A program made the position numbers and the translations under genes. The notes beneath the pieces were generated by a model, which was not told the origin of the DNA, did not search any database, and worked only from the letters and a program-made list of their open reading frames with translations. From assembly GCA_049279675.1 (NCBI GenBank), contig JBAPOP010000162.1, positions 82,745 through 146,744 of the forward strand: a stretch of DNA of 64,000 nt. The letters run 5' to 3'. Shown in pieces: positions 8,996-17,171 of the stretch (its first letter is position 1; the number at the start of each line of letters is the position of its first letter). This DNA is from Palsa-147 sp049279675 (GTDB lineage: Bacteria > Acidobacteriota > Terriglobia > Acidiferrales > UBA7541).

Positions 8996-10044
8996 GGTGT
9001 GTCAAAACTCCTCAAGGCCAGACCGACGGCGATAGCCAGCCGAGGCGCCATTTCGCGGAGCTGGTTCTCGTCATAACGGTCCGGGGCGATCGCGATCTTT
9101 CGGAACGGGTACAGCTCTTCGACCGGCATCGCAAATTCCTCGCGGAGAAGGTCGAGCAATCCCGGTACGCGCGCCGTTCCACCGGCAACTACGATTCGGC
9201 GAATGTTTTCGCCGCTGGCCGTGGCGCGGAAAAAGTCGAACGTCTTTTGAATCTCCAAAATCAAGATGTCGGAAACGGAGCGGAGGATGGCCGTGCGCTG
9301 TTCTTCGGTAACGCCCGCGTGGCTTCCGCCCATCTTAAGTTTTTCGGCATCCTCAAAGCTGAGATCGAGTTCCTTTTGAAGCGCATCGGTGTACTGATTG
9401 CCGCCGACCGAGACGTCGCGCGTGAACAGAGGCGTGAACCCTCGCACGATATTGATATTCATGACGCTCGCGCCCACGTTCAAGAGGGCCACGACCTGCG
9501 TCGGATCGGGATCATAGTTGACTTCAAAACAATTCTGCAGCGCGAACGCGTCAATGTCCACGACGACCGGAGTTTTCCCCGATTGTGCCAAAACGTTTGT
9601 GTGATTCAGAATCTTGTCTTTTTTTACCGCGACCAGAAGAACGTCCATTTGATTCTCGGTCGCTTCGAGAAGCTGGTAGCTCAGGTTAACGTCGGCGATG
9701 TCAAAGGGAATGTGCTGGCTCGCTTCATTGTGGATTCGATCGTAAAGCTCTTCCTCGCTCATCAGCGGCATCGGAACTCGCTTCACGATAACAGAGTGTC
9801 CGGAGACCGAAGTGGCAACATCTTTGGATTTTATTTTCTGCGCTTCAAAGATTGCGGTGATTTTCTCGGCGACCGATGGCGCGTCCATGATGGCGCCGTC
9901 GACGACGGTATCTTGAGCCAGCGGCTCGAGTCCGAAGCTGACAAGCTCAAATCCCTGCTTTGACCTCTTGAGCTCAACAGCTTTCACAGAACTCGACCCG
10001 ATATCGAGCCCAACCAACGACCTCGTCTTTCCAAGATTAAACAT
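8992..10044 (-). CDS. pilM: type IV pilus assembly ATPase-like protein PilM
   Basis: Actin/FtsA-fold cytoplasmic protein that binds PilN and connects the assembly motor to the membrane platform. The phosphate-1 motif VGLDIGSSSVKAVEL lies close to the N-terminus and the adenosine motif VVAGGTARVPGL near residue 285. I prefer the ATG at 10044 (350 residues, MFNLGKTRSLVGLD) because a GAGGGG stretch lies about 9 bases upstream and family members start this way; an in-frame ATG at 10098 would add 18 residues and has no ribosome site. First gene of the pil run, behind the promoter at 10249-10277. Confidence 0.94.
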   Translation of the reverse strand: MFNLGKTRSLVGLDIGSSSVKAVELKRSKQGFELVSFGLEPLAQDTVVDGAIMDAPSVAEKITAIFEAQKIKSKDVATSVSGHSVIVKRVPMPLMSEEELYDRIHNEASQHIPFDIADVNLSYQLLEATENQMDVLLVAVKKDKILNHTNVLAQSGKTPVVVDIDAFALQNCFEVNYDPDPTQVVALLNVGASVMNINIVRGFTPLFTRDVSVGGNQYTDALQKELDLSFEDAEKLKMGGSHAGVTEEQRTAILRSVSDILILEIQKTFDFFRATASGENIRRIVVAGGTARVPGLLDLLREEFAMPVEELYPFRKIAIAPDRYDENQLREMAPRLAIAVGLALRSFDTP

Positions 10045-10496
10045 CGCGCGGCCCCTCGCTCCCTGCTCCGCAATCGCGGTTAGTGCGCTCATGCTCATGC
10101 CGTGAATCGGGAAAAATCAAAATTCAAAAACTGTGTTGCCGAATCCCCGTACTGAATCCCCTCTACGAGCCGGCCCACACCCGACAGGCCGACTTTCCGC
10201 GCCACGCGCCAGTAGTACTAACCTTGCTGGTACGTCGCGCTTTTTTCGTTTATTACATCCCAGACACCGAGTGTCAAGCGGGGTGTTCGGGCGGTGTGCT
10301 GTTGGTTAAGAGCAAACTGGAATCACTCGGGGAAGGTATTTACGCTATTGGCAGGGTCGAGAGGCAAATTTTGGCGCAATGGCGCATTTTGAGACCGCCT
10401 GGAACGGCCTGAATTGCAGGGCTGGCGCGGGTACGCGACGTCTGTAGCGCTCGTAGACTTTGCCGCGACTATGGACGCGACCGGGACGGTACTACG
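10045..10496. other. intergenic region upstream of pilM
   Basis: About 450 bases without a convincing gene. It holds the pil operon promoter at 10249-10277 and the 3' flank of the VWFA-type gene ending at 10497. A small repeat GGCGCAATGGCGCA occurs near 10374-10387. Short open frames on the plus strand (for example from 10083) have no recognisable domain, ribosome site or composition of a real gene and were rejected. Confidence 0.6.
10249..10277 (-). promoter_or_regulatory. sigma70-like promoter of the pil operon
   Basis: Read on the minus strand: a perfect -35 TTGACA (10277-10272), a 17-base spacer, and -10 AATAAA (10254-10249) preceded by the extended -10 dinucleotide TG one base upstream. 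Transcription would start near 10242, giving a leader of roughly 200 bases to the preferred pilM start (about 145 to the longer one). Pattern matched by eye; not measured. Confidence 0.6.
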
Positions 10497-12197
10497 TCAT
10501 TTCTTGTCGGCAGTTAGATATGGCGCCAGCGGAATTTGCAACGATCCAATTTTGTTGCGCCCGCCATCCAGCACGATCACACGAAGTTGCGCCGCGTTTG
10601 GTACGAGAGGCAGTTCCTGTTCGAACGAAAGGCCCTGCGCCATCAATTGCTTCAGCGTTTCAGCGTCGAGCGATACGGGAAATCTTCGCCGGCTGGTGCG
10701 GACGATCTGGCCTTTGCCATCAAACTGAACAAACGCAAATTCGATGATCTCGTTCCACGCGCCATCCTTTTCTTCGAAATCGAACTGCCGGGGATCGAGG
10801 GCGATGGCGAGATTTAACTTGGTTTCGTCGTCGACGCGAGCGGACGTGACGTGCGCGCGAACACTGATCTCAGTGGCTTCGAGCGGGCCCTTCGCGGCTT
10901 CAGACATCAGTGCCATTCGAGTGTCGGGCGAGTCTCGAGACTCACCGAACGCGAAGTAGCCTTCGCGGGTGTGTACTTGAGCGCCGGACGCTTTCACTTT
11001 CACGTGAATTGTATGGAAGCTGCCATCCCATTTCACGTCGCTCGGATAAAAACCCATTTCGTAGGTCAATTGCGAGTCGCTGATAGCCTCTCGAATCGAT
11101 CCCATGATGTCGTTCGTGCTGTAAAAGGCTCGCCCGCCCGTTCTTGCTGCGAGCGTTCGCATCGGCGCGAGAGCCGTCATGTCGGAAGCCTGAACAATGC
11201 CCGAATCGTTCATGCCACCACCGATGAGCCCATGGGCGTCGACAGGATAAATCGAGATATTCGCGGTGATCAACGCTCGAGCGGTCAGTTCGAATTCGGA
11301 AGCGAATTGCGTTAGCCTTCCATCCTCGGTGCGCTCCAGATTGTTGGACTCGATGCTGAACGGAAAATCGCCGGCAACCCAAATCAGGCTTTTGCGGCCG
11401 GGGAGACCGCCGACGTGATCGGCGATTAAGCGCAGGGCTTCCGTCGTCAACTGCAACCGAGCCGGAGTGATCGCTTGAGCCTCGTCAATTCCGGCGTCTT
11501 TTTCGGCCGCGGCCATTTGCGGGTTCCACCGGTTCGTAGCGGTAGTTTCGGGCGTGTTCAAATCAGTCGAGAGCTTGCCGCCCTTGTAATCGTTGAGCGC
11601 CTGGACCAAGCGCGAAGCATCGCTCGTGAAGTCATGCAGCACTTGAAGATGCTCGCGAAGCATATACAGAGCAACGCGATCCGCGGGCTGAATCGTCCGG
11701 AGATACTTTATGATCTGGGCCCGCGCGCGAGTCTGATCAAAGAAGTCCGTATTCAGCGCGTCTAGCAAAATCACCGTGACGCTTGACGGAACGACTGCCG
11801 GACCTCCGAGGTCATTCGTGTAGGTATCCGCGGGAAGAGGATCCGACGCAGAGGGAGTCGGTTGATTCGTGTGAATCGAAAAGGCTGATATCGGCTGAGG
11901 CTTTTTGTCGTCGAGAACGGCGAAATCGTCCTTTGTGAGGCCTTCGATCGGTTTCCCATGCCTGTCGAGCACGCGCACGCTCAACTGAACCATTCGGGTT
12001 TCTACCTGCAAAGGACGGACGTGAGTCTCCTGGGTCGGGGCGGCTTGCGGCGCGGACGATTGCGCTGGCGGCGCCTGAGTTTTTTCGTCCTGAGTGGCTT
12101 GTGGAATATTTCTCGGACGTGCCGCGGCTAAGTCAATGTCGGGAACGATTGCTGCGCACAGACCAACGAGCGCAATCACAGTGAGCCCAAGTTTCAC
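10497..12197 (-). CDS. exported VWFA-related protein (acidobacterial type)
   Basis: About 566 residues from a GTG at 12197 that begins a hydrophobic signal segment (VKLGLTVIALVGLCAAIV). A longer frame to 12392 would run into ubiD and has no signal-like start. Domains: an N-terminal beta-sandwich containing LTKDDFAVLDDKKPQPISAF, and a von Willebrand A-like fold with LLDALNTDFFDQ at the metal-site position, where the canonical DxSxS serines are lacking. The later segment YEMGFYPSDVKWDGSFHTIHVKV is the family hallmark also seen in the genes at 20313 and 21310. Function unknown; exported, probably periplasmic. Lies 58 bases after ubiD. Confidence 0.82.
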   Translation of the reverse strand: MKLGLTVIALVGLCAAIVPDIDLAAARPRNIPQATQDEKTQAPPAQSSAPQAAPTQETHVRPLQVETRMVQLSVRVLDRHGKPIEGLTKDDFAVLDDKKPQPISAFSIHTNQPTPSASDPLPADTYTNDLGGPAVVPSSVTVILLDALNTDFFDQTRARAQIIKYLRTIQPADRVALYMLREHLQVLHDFTSDASRLVQALNDYKGGKLSTDLNTPETTATNRWNPQMAAAEKDAGIDEAQAITPARLQLTTEALRLIADHVGGLPGRKSLIWVAGDFPFSIESNNLERTEDGRLTQFASEFELTARALITANISIYPVDAHGLIGGGMNDSGIVQASDMTALAPMRTLAARTGGRAFYSTNDIMGSIREAISDSQLTYEMGFYPSDVKWDGSFHTIHVKVKASGAQVHTREGYFAFGESRDSPDTRMALMSEAAKGPLEATEISVRAHVTSARVDDETKLNLAIALDPRQFDFEEKDGAWNEIIEFAFVQFDGKGQIVRTSRRRFPVSLDAETLKQLMAQGLSFEQELPLVPNAAQLRVIVLDGGRNKIGSLQIPLAPYLTADKK

Positions 12198-12255
12198 TAT
12201 CGTAGAGTTTACTCCATGACTCGACAGCTTGCATCCGGGGGCCGCTTCGGGAAGG

Positions 12256-13722
12256 CTACTTTGTCCCCGGCTCCCCAATTCCAAGGCGGTTCCACATGTC
12301 ACCGACGCGCTGCTTCGTGGCGTCGTCCATTTTAATTTCGTCGGGCCATCCGCCGGAGTAACCTTCGCTCGCCCACTTGCGAGTCGCATCAATTCCCATT
12401 TTCGAGCCGTAGTCCTGCATGCGCGCGGCGTGATCGAGCGTGTCTACCGGGCCGAGGACGAATTCGACATCCCTTTCTGGATCAATCGCGCAGAGAGCTT
12501 TCCAAACGACTTCGCGCGAATTCTGAACGTCAACATCGTGATCCACGACAACGACGACCTTCGTGAACATCGCCTGCCCCAACGACCAAATCGCATTCAT
12601 GATTTTGCGCGCTTGACCGGGATATGATTTTCGAATCGCGACAATCATCAGGTTTTGGAAAATTCCCTCGGCGGGCATCGCCACGTCAACAATTTCGGGG
12701 AATTGCATCATCATCACCGGGAGAAAAATGCGCTCTATCGCGTGGCCCATCCAATAATCCTCTTGCGGCGGCGGACCGACGATCGTCGTGAGGTAGATCG
12801 GATCCTTACGATGGGTTACGCAGGTAATGTGAAACGCCGGGTATTTTCCTTCAAGAGAATAGAAACCGGTGTGATCGCCGAAAGGGCCTTCGGTTCGCAA
12901 CTCAGAGAGATCGACATATCCTTCGAGTACGAATTCCGAATTGGCGGGGACTTCGAGATCGACGGTTTCGCACTGGACCATTTCGACGGACTCGCGGCGA
13001 AGGAAGCCGGAAAACATGAACTCGTCTAAGTCCGGAGGAATTGGAAGAATGCCTGCGAGCGCCGTCGCTGGATCCGAGCCAATGGCTACTGCAACGTCGA
13101 GCTTTCCTGCAACCGACCGCGCGCGTGCCGAACGGTAGTGATCCGCGCCATGCTTCTGCGTTTGCCAGTGCATGCCTGTCGTGCGCTCGTCGAAAACCTG
13201 CATGCGGTAGCAGCCGACATTTCTTTTGCCGGTCTCCGGATTCTTCGTGATCACCATCGGCCAAGTGATAAAACGACCACCATCTTGCGGCCAACATTTT
13301 AGAATCGGGAAATCGAATAATGAGAAACCATTTTTCTTGATGACTTCCTTGCACGGCCCCGACTTTACAGATTTCGGGAAAAAAGAACCGAGCTCAGCGA
13401 GCTTGGGAAGCATTCTTAATTTGTCGAATAAGCCCTGCGGCGATTGCAAATTTAAGAAAGATCGAATCCGTTCTGCGACGTCATCGAGATCGTTCACTTC
13501 GAGTGCCAGGTTCATTCGGCGCGCGCTGCCAACCGAATTGATGAGGAGCGGAAACTTCGAGCCCTTCGGGCGCTCGAAGAGCAATGCGGGGCCATTGGCC
13601 TTGCTCACCCGGTCGGTGATTTCCGTGATTTCAAGAACCGGATCCACTTCGACACTAATGCGGCGCAGTTCGCCTTCTTTATCGAGGCGGGAGATGAAAT
13701 CTCGCAGGTCGCGATATGCCAA
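12256..13722 (-). CDS. ubiD: UbiD-family decarboxylase
   Basis: Prenylated-FMN-dependent decarboxylase of the UbiD family, possibly acting on an aromatic acid in quinone synthesis. I place the start at TTG 13722 (488 residues, MAYRDLRDFI...), not at ATG 13764: GGAG lies just upstream, family members begin with AYRDLREFI, and the predicted transcription start (about 13758) would exclude the longer start. Family motifs include the cofactor region VGCYRMQVFDERTTGMHWQ, the catalytic E-R/E region EFVLEGYVDLSELRTEGPFGD, and DHDVDVQNSREVVW. UbiX, the flavin prenyltransferase, is not in the window. Substrate uncertain. Confidence 0.88.
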   Translation of the reverse strand: MAYRDLRDFISRLDKEGELRRISVEVDPVLEITEITDRVSKANGPALLFERPKGSKFPLLINSVGSARRMNLALEVNDLDDVAERIRSFLNLQSPQGLFDKLRMLPKLAELGSFFPKSVKSGPCKEVIKKNGFSLFDFPILKCWPQDGGRFITWPMVITKNPETGKRNVGCYRMQVFDERTTGMHWQTQKHGADHYRSARARSVAGKLDVAVAIGSDPATALAGILPIPPDLDEFMFSGFLRRESVEMVQCETVDLEVPANSEFVLEGYVDLSELRTEGPFGDHTGFYSLEGKYPAFHITCVTHRKDPIYLTTIVGPPPQEDYWMGHAIERIFLPVMMMQFPEIVDVAMPAEGIFQNLMIVAIRKSYPGQARKIMNAIWSLGQAMFTKVVVVVDHDVDVQNSREVVWKALCAIDPERDVEFVLGPVDTLDHAARMQDYGSKMGIDATRKWASEGYSGGWPDEIKMDDATKQRVGDMWNRLGIGEPGTK

Positions 13723-13764
13723 AGCTTCTCCAGACGCGCGATAAGTGCCGCACGCAAACTGCAC

Positions 13765-13792
13765 ACTCTAACACGGAGCCCGTCGATGGCAA
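13765..13792 (-). promoter_or_regulatory. sigma70-like promoter of ubiD
   Basis: Minus strand: -35 TTGCCA (13792-13787), 16-base spacer, -10 TAGAGT (13770-13765). Predicted start of transcription is near 13758, 36 bases before the TTG start at 13722. This supports the shorter ubiD protein. Confidence 0.45.
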
Positions 13793-13821
13793 TACAGGGA
13801 GGAATGAGGTCAGTTGGCGTC

Positions 13822-13851
13822 TTGTCATGTCGTTCGGGGCGGTGCTATTCT
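13822..13851 (+). promoter_or_regulatory. sigma70-like promoter of tRNA-Gly
   Basis: -35 TTGTCA (13822-13827), 18-base spacer, -10 TATTCT (13846-13851). It ends 20 bases before the mature tRNA, a normal distance. It is divergent from the ubiD promoter. Confidence 0.5.
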
Positions 13852-13871
13852 GATGGCGCTTCGTGGATTGA

Positions 13872-13945
13872 GCGGGAGTGGTTCAGTGGCAGAACGCGAG
13901 CTTCCCAAGCTTGAGATGAGGGTTCGATTCCCTTCTCCCGCTCCA
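13872..13945 (+). tRNA. tRNA-Gly (anticodon CCC), CCA encoded
   Basis: A full cloverleaf folds by eye: acceptor GCGGGAG pairs with CTCCCGC, then discriminator T and an encoded CCA. The D arm contains GTTCAGTGGCAGAAC. The anticodon stem CGAGC/GCTTG encloses the loop TTCCCAA, so the anticodon is CCC, reading GGG glycine codons. The T arm is AGGGTTCGATTCCCT. 74 bases including CCA. It stands alone between ubiD and a SnoaL-like gene; no integrase or att-type repeat was found beside it. Confidence 0.95.
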
Positions 13946-14024
13946 GATTCTGAATGACCGCGGTCGCGCGCCGGCTTCCCGATTTTCAAATTCAAAACAT
14001 GCGAGCTAGGCTTAAAGCTTCACG

Positions 14025-14456
14025 CTATCTGGCTGCGGCGGCGCCGAATGAGAGTTGCTGCATTAGGCCAAGCTGGTCCCAATTGTCCCAACCGCGAATG
14101 ATCTGACCGTTCTCTATCTGCGCGACTGAGATGCCGGTGATCTGCACTTTTTTGTTCGTCGCGGGCATACCGAGTTGATCGCCCGTGTGAGTCATTACGG
14201 CAGACCAACGGAGGGTCACTTTGTCGCCAGCGCCGAACACGTCTTCGATCGTAATTCTTATATCTGGAAACGCGCCGCGAAGGCGATTGACGAGTCCGAC
14301 GAATTCGGCTGGCCCGTGAATTTCGACGCCGGGCCGGTCCTGACCGATGCCAATCGCATTTTCGGACATCAGATCGTAAACGGTCTGAATCCGCCCGTCG
14401 TTCCAAACTTCCTTGAACCATCGGCGCATCAGAGCAATATTCTCTTCGACTGACAT
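14025..14456 (-). CDS. SnoaL-like / NTF2-fold ester cyclase family protein
   Basis: 143-residue protein of the SnoaL-like polyketide cyclase (ester cyclase) family, a cone-shaped NTF2 fold. The typical opening MSVEENIALMRRWFKEVWN, the middle LRGAFPDIRITIEDVFGAGDKV and the later QIENGQIIRGWDNWDQLGLMQQL are diagnostic. The start ATG has GAGGAG 8 bases upstream. Members range from polyketide cyclases to proteins of unknown role; nothing here suggests a biosynthetic cluster, so a small-molecule binding or isomerase role remains open. Follows kdsC after a 246-base gap and is probably transcribed separately. Confidence 0.8.
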   Translation of the reverse strand: MSVEENIALMRRWFKEVWNDGRIQTVYDLMSENAIGIGQDRPGVEIHGPAEFVGLVNRLRGAFPDIRITIEDVFGAGDKVTLRWSAVMTHTGDQLGMPATNKKVQITGISVAQIENGQIIRGWDNWDQLGLMQQLSFGAAAAR

Positions 14457-14702
14457 AGGCGCGCTCCTCGTTCAGAGTGGAAAGGCAGTTACAAATTTAC
14501 AGCGCGACATCTTGACCGAACGATAAAGTACACCTACATTTCGCACGATGCAATGTTCCAGACAGATTCTCTCGGGCCCAATCTCCTAGCCGTCGAAAAA
14601 TGGGGAAATGCGAATTTCTTGTCAGATCGCCAAGCAAATGTCGCGCGAAAAGCTTCCGGCAGGATGTTAGCGCGAGCATGAATTTCTTCTGATGCGCTGA
14701 AA

Positions 14703-15266
14703 TTATGCCAGTGCTTTCGGGATTGCTTCTTTCCAGCGGCCTTGTGCGCGGAGGATCAATTCCACCACTTCGCGTGCGGCGCCATTTCCGCCGGAGGCGC
14801 GAGTGACGTAGTGCGCGGCTTTCTTCACTTCGTCGACGGCGTTTGCGGTCGCGACCGAGAGCCCAGCGTGCTCGAAAAGCGCGAGGTCGGGGAGATCGTC
14901 GCCGACGTATGCGGTGCCGGCATCGTCCACGCCGCTGAGCGCCTGACATTCGCGATAAGCATCGAGTTTCTTCGCGCGCCCCTGATAGACGTAGTCCATT
15001 TTCATTTCTTTGGCGCGCTGGGTTGTTGCTGCCGAATTGCGCCCGGTGATCAGACCTGTCTTAATTCCCATGATGTGAGCGAGCGTGAGGCCCGCCCCAT
15101 CGTGCGCGTCAAAAATCTTCAGCTCGCCCAAATCGCCGTCGGACATTTTCGCGAAGATGCAGACCTTCCCATCGGTCAGCGTGCCATCCACGTCCAATAA
15201 CAGGAGCCGGATTTTCTTCGCGCGTTTTAAGATGCTCGCCGAGACTCGCGGTGATTTCGAAGGCAA
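14703..15266 (-). CDS. kdsC: 3-deoxy-D-manno-octulosonate 8-phosphate phosphatase
   Basis: HAD-family phosphatase that releases KDO from KDO-8-phosphate. 187 residues, normal for KdsC, with no cap domain. HAD motif I LLLDVDGTLTDG (about 22-33) supplies the nucleophile Asp; motif II TGLITGRNS (about 70-78); and motif IV YVGDDLPDLALFEHAG (about 120-135). Last gene of the kds run, 24 bases after kdsD. In many genomes lptC, lptA and lptB follow; here they do not. Confidence 0.94.
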   Translation of the reverse strand: MPSKSPRVSASILKRAKKIRLLLLDVDGTLTDGKVCIFAKMSDGDLGELKIFDAHDGAGLTLAHIMGIKTGLITGRNSAATTQRAKEMKMDYVYQGRAKKLDAYRECQALSGVDDAGTAYVGDDLPDLALFEHAGLSVATANAVDEVKKAAHYVTRASGGNGAAREVVELILRAQGRWKEAIPKALA

Positions 15267-15290
15267 TTCAGTTCTCCAGGGATCGAGATT

Positions 15291-16250
15291 TCAGAAAAGC
15301 TGCAGCGTCCAAAGATCGTGGATATGGACGACGCCTTGAAGGCGATGCTCGGAATCCACGACGAGCACCGACGTGATGCGCTTCTGCTCCATGATGCGGA
15401 GCGCGCTGGCGGCGAGTTCGTCAGCGTGAAGCGTGGTCGGATTCTTGGTCATGCATTCGGCCGCGGCGAGATCCAGCACGTCTTTGCGCCGCTGCTCCAT
15501 CATGCGCCGGAGATCGCCGTCAGTGATGATGCCTAAAAGTTTTTTCTCGCCATCCACGACCGCCGCCACGCCAAGGCCTTTGCGGCTCATTTCATAAATC
15601 ACATCGGGCATTCTTGTCGTGGGCCCGACGCAGGGAAGATCGTCGCCCGAGTGCATTAGTGATTCAAGGCGGCGCAATCGCTTGCCGAGCTTGCCGCCCG
15701 GGTGAAGCGCCGCGAAGTCGTGTTCCTTGAAGTCGCGGCGTTCGAGCAACGAAATCGCGAGAGCATCGCCCATGGCTAGAGCAGCGGCGATCGAAGCTGT
15801 AGGGGCAAGATTCAGCGAGCACGCTTCTTCCTTTACGGCAATGTCGAGGACGACGTCGCTCGCAGCGGCAAGCGTAGAACGCGAATTCGCGGTGAGCGTC
15901 ACCAGCGAAATTCCCAAGCGTTTCAGCGTCTCGATCATGTCGAGGAGTTCCTGAGTTTCGCCGCTCACGGAAATCGCCAACATCACGTCATCGCTGACGA
16001 GCATTCCGAGATCGCCATGGGCCGCGTCGGCAGCGTGCAGAAAAAAGGACGGGGTACCGATGCTGGCAAACGTCGCCGAAATCTTCCGGCCGATTAGACC
16101 AGACTTGCCCATTCCAGTGACGACGACGCGGCCTTTGCAACCGAATAGCGCTTCGACGGCTTTTTCGAAACTCGCGTCCAGACGCTCAATTAATCCAGCA
16201 ATGGCCTCTGCTTCAATTCGAAGAACTCGTTTGGCGGTTTCGAGGCTCAT
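15291..16250 (-). CDS. kdsD: D-arabinose 5-phosphate isomerase
   Basis: Converts ribulose 5-phosphate to arabinose 5-phosphate for KDO synthesis. 319 residues from ATG 16250, which overlaps the kdsA stop (ATGA) and has a G-rich ribosome site; a longer frame to 16268 adds six residues inside kdsA. N-terminal SIS domain with VVTGMGKSGLIGRKI, the FLHAADAAHGDLGML region, and two C-terminal CBS domains (about 205-319) ending SVLVVDSEHRLQGVVHIHDLW. KpsF/GutQ paralogues share this layout, but the position between kdsA and kdsC favours KdsD. Confidence 0.94.
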   Translation of the reverse strand: MSLETAKRVLRIEAEAIAGLIERLDASFEKAVEALFGCKGRVVVTGMGKSGLIGRKISATFASIGTPSFFLHAADAAHGDLGMLVSDDVMLAISVSGETQELLDMIETLKRLGISLVTLTANSRSTLAAASDVVLDIAVKEEACSLNLAPTASIAAALAMGDALAISLLERRDFKEHDFAALHPGGKLGKRLRRLESLMHSGDDLPCVGPTTRMPDVIYEMSRKGLGVAAVVDGEKKLLGIITDGDLRRMMEQRRKDVLDLAAAECMTKNPTTLHADELAASALRIMEQKRITSVLVVDSEHRLQGVVHIHDLWTLQLF

Positions 16251-17092
16251 TGGCCCCCCGCGTTCCACTCGCGCACGAGTTTCGAGATTTGCAGCAGCCT
16301 TTTTAACAGCGGGCGAAATTCTTGCAACGGAAGGGCGTTGGTACCGTCGGAGAGCGCTTTCGAGGGATTGTCGTGCACTTCGATAAAAATGCCATCCACG
16401 CCGACCGCGGCGCTAGCACGCGCGAGAGGTTCGATAAATTCCGGCTCCCCCCCACTCGACTTCCCTTCACCGCCCGGCAACTGCACTGAATGTGTCGCGT
16501 CGAAGACAACCGGATACCCGAACTTGCGCATGATGGGAAGCGAGCGCATGTCCACAACGAGATTCTGATATCCAAATGACGCTCCGCGTTCGGTGAGAAT
16601 AATTTTCGTGTTGCCGGTGCTCGCGACCTTTTCGACGGCGTTTCCCATCTCTGCCGGGGAGACGAACTGGCCTTTCTTGATATTCACGGCGCGGCCGGAA
16701 CGTCCGGCAGCCACCAGCAGATCGGTTTGGCGGCACAGAAATGCGGGGATTTGTAGCACGTCGCATACCTCAGCCGCGGGCGCGACTTGAGATGTATCGT
16801 GAACATCGGTGAGGATCGGTAAGCCCGTGCGCTTCGCGATCGCGGCGAGAATTCTCAATCCCTCTTTTAGTCCCGGCCCGCGATAGGACGAAACCGAAGT
16901 GCGATTCGCCTTGTCGTAAGACGCCTTAAAGATGAGCGGCACGGTCAGCTCGCGACAAGCCGCGGCTAAATTCTCAGCGATGGACGATGCATGCGCCTCG
17001 CTTTCGATCACGCACGGGCCGGCGATCACGAACAGGGGCGCATTGCCACCGAGCGTGACGTTTCCTACCGTAAATGTCGAGACGTCGCTCAT
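16247..17092 (-). CDS. kdsA: 3-deoxy-8-phosphooctulonate synthase (metal-dependent type)
   Basis: Condenses arabinose 5-phosphate with phosphoenolpyruvate to KDO-8-phosphate. 281 residues, family length. Substrate motifs: FKASYDKANRTS (55-66), ILTERGASFGYQN, FDATHSVQLPGG. The residues that bind the divalent metal in class II enzymes are all present: Cys27 (AGPCVIES), His201, Glu238 and Asp249, whereas the metal-free E. coli type has Asn at the first position. This predicts a metal-dependent enzyme. The stop overlaps the kdsD start. Confidence 0.95.
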   Translation of the reverse strand: MSDVSTFTVGNVTLGGNAPLFVIAGPCVIESEAHASSIAENLAAACRELTVPLIFKASYDKANRTSVSSYRGPGLKEGLRILAAIAKRTGLPILTDVHDTSQVAPAAEVCDVLQIPAFLCRQTDLLVAAGRSGRAVNIKKGQFVSPAEMGNAVEKVASTGNTKIILTERGASFGYQNLVVDMRSLPIMRKFGYPVVFDATHSVQLPGGEGKSSGGEPEFIEPLARASAAVGVDGIFIEVHDNPSKALSDGTNALPLQEFRPLLKRLLQISKLVREWNAGGQ

Positions 17093-17171
17093 GCGATCAA
17101 ATCGTTTGGAATTCGCTTGAAAAGCCTATGCGGGATTGACATGGATTGCAACCGAAGGAAACCGATAATCT

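Noticed and set aside
10083..10412. A 109-codon open frame in the pilM upstream region
   Set aside because: No ribosome site, no domain, and it runs across the predicted pil promoter.
13946..14024. tRNA flank as a possible integration site
   Set aside because: No integrase, no repeat of the tRNA 3' end and no change in gene type around it.
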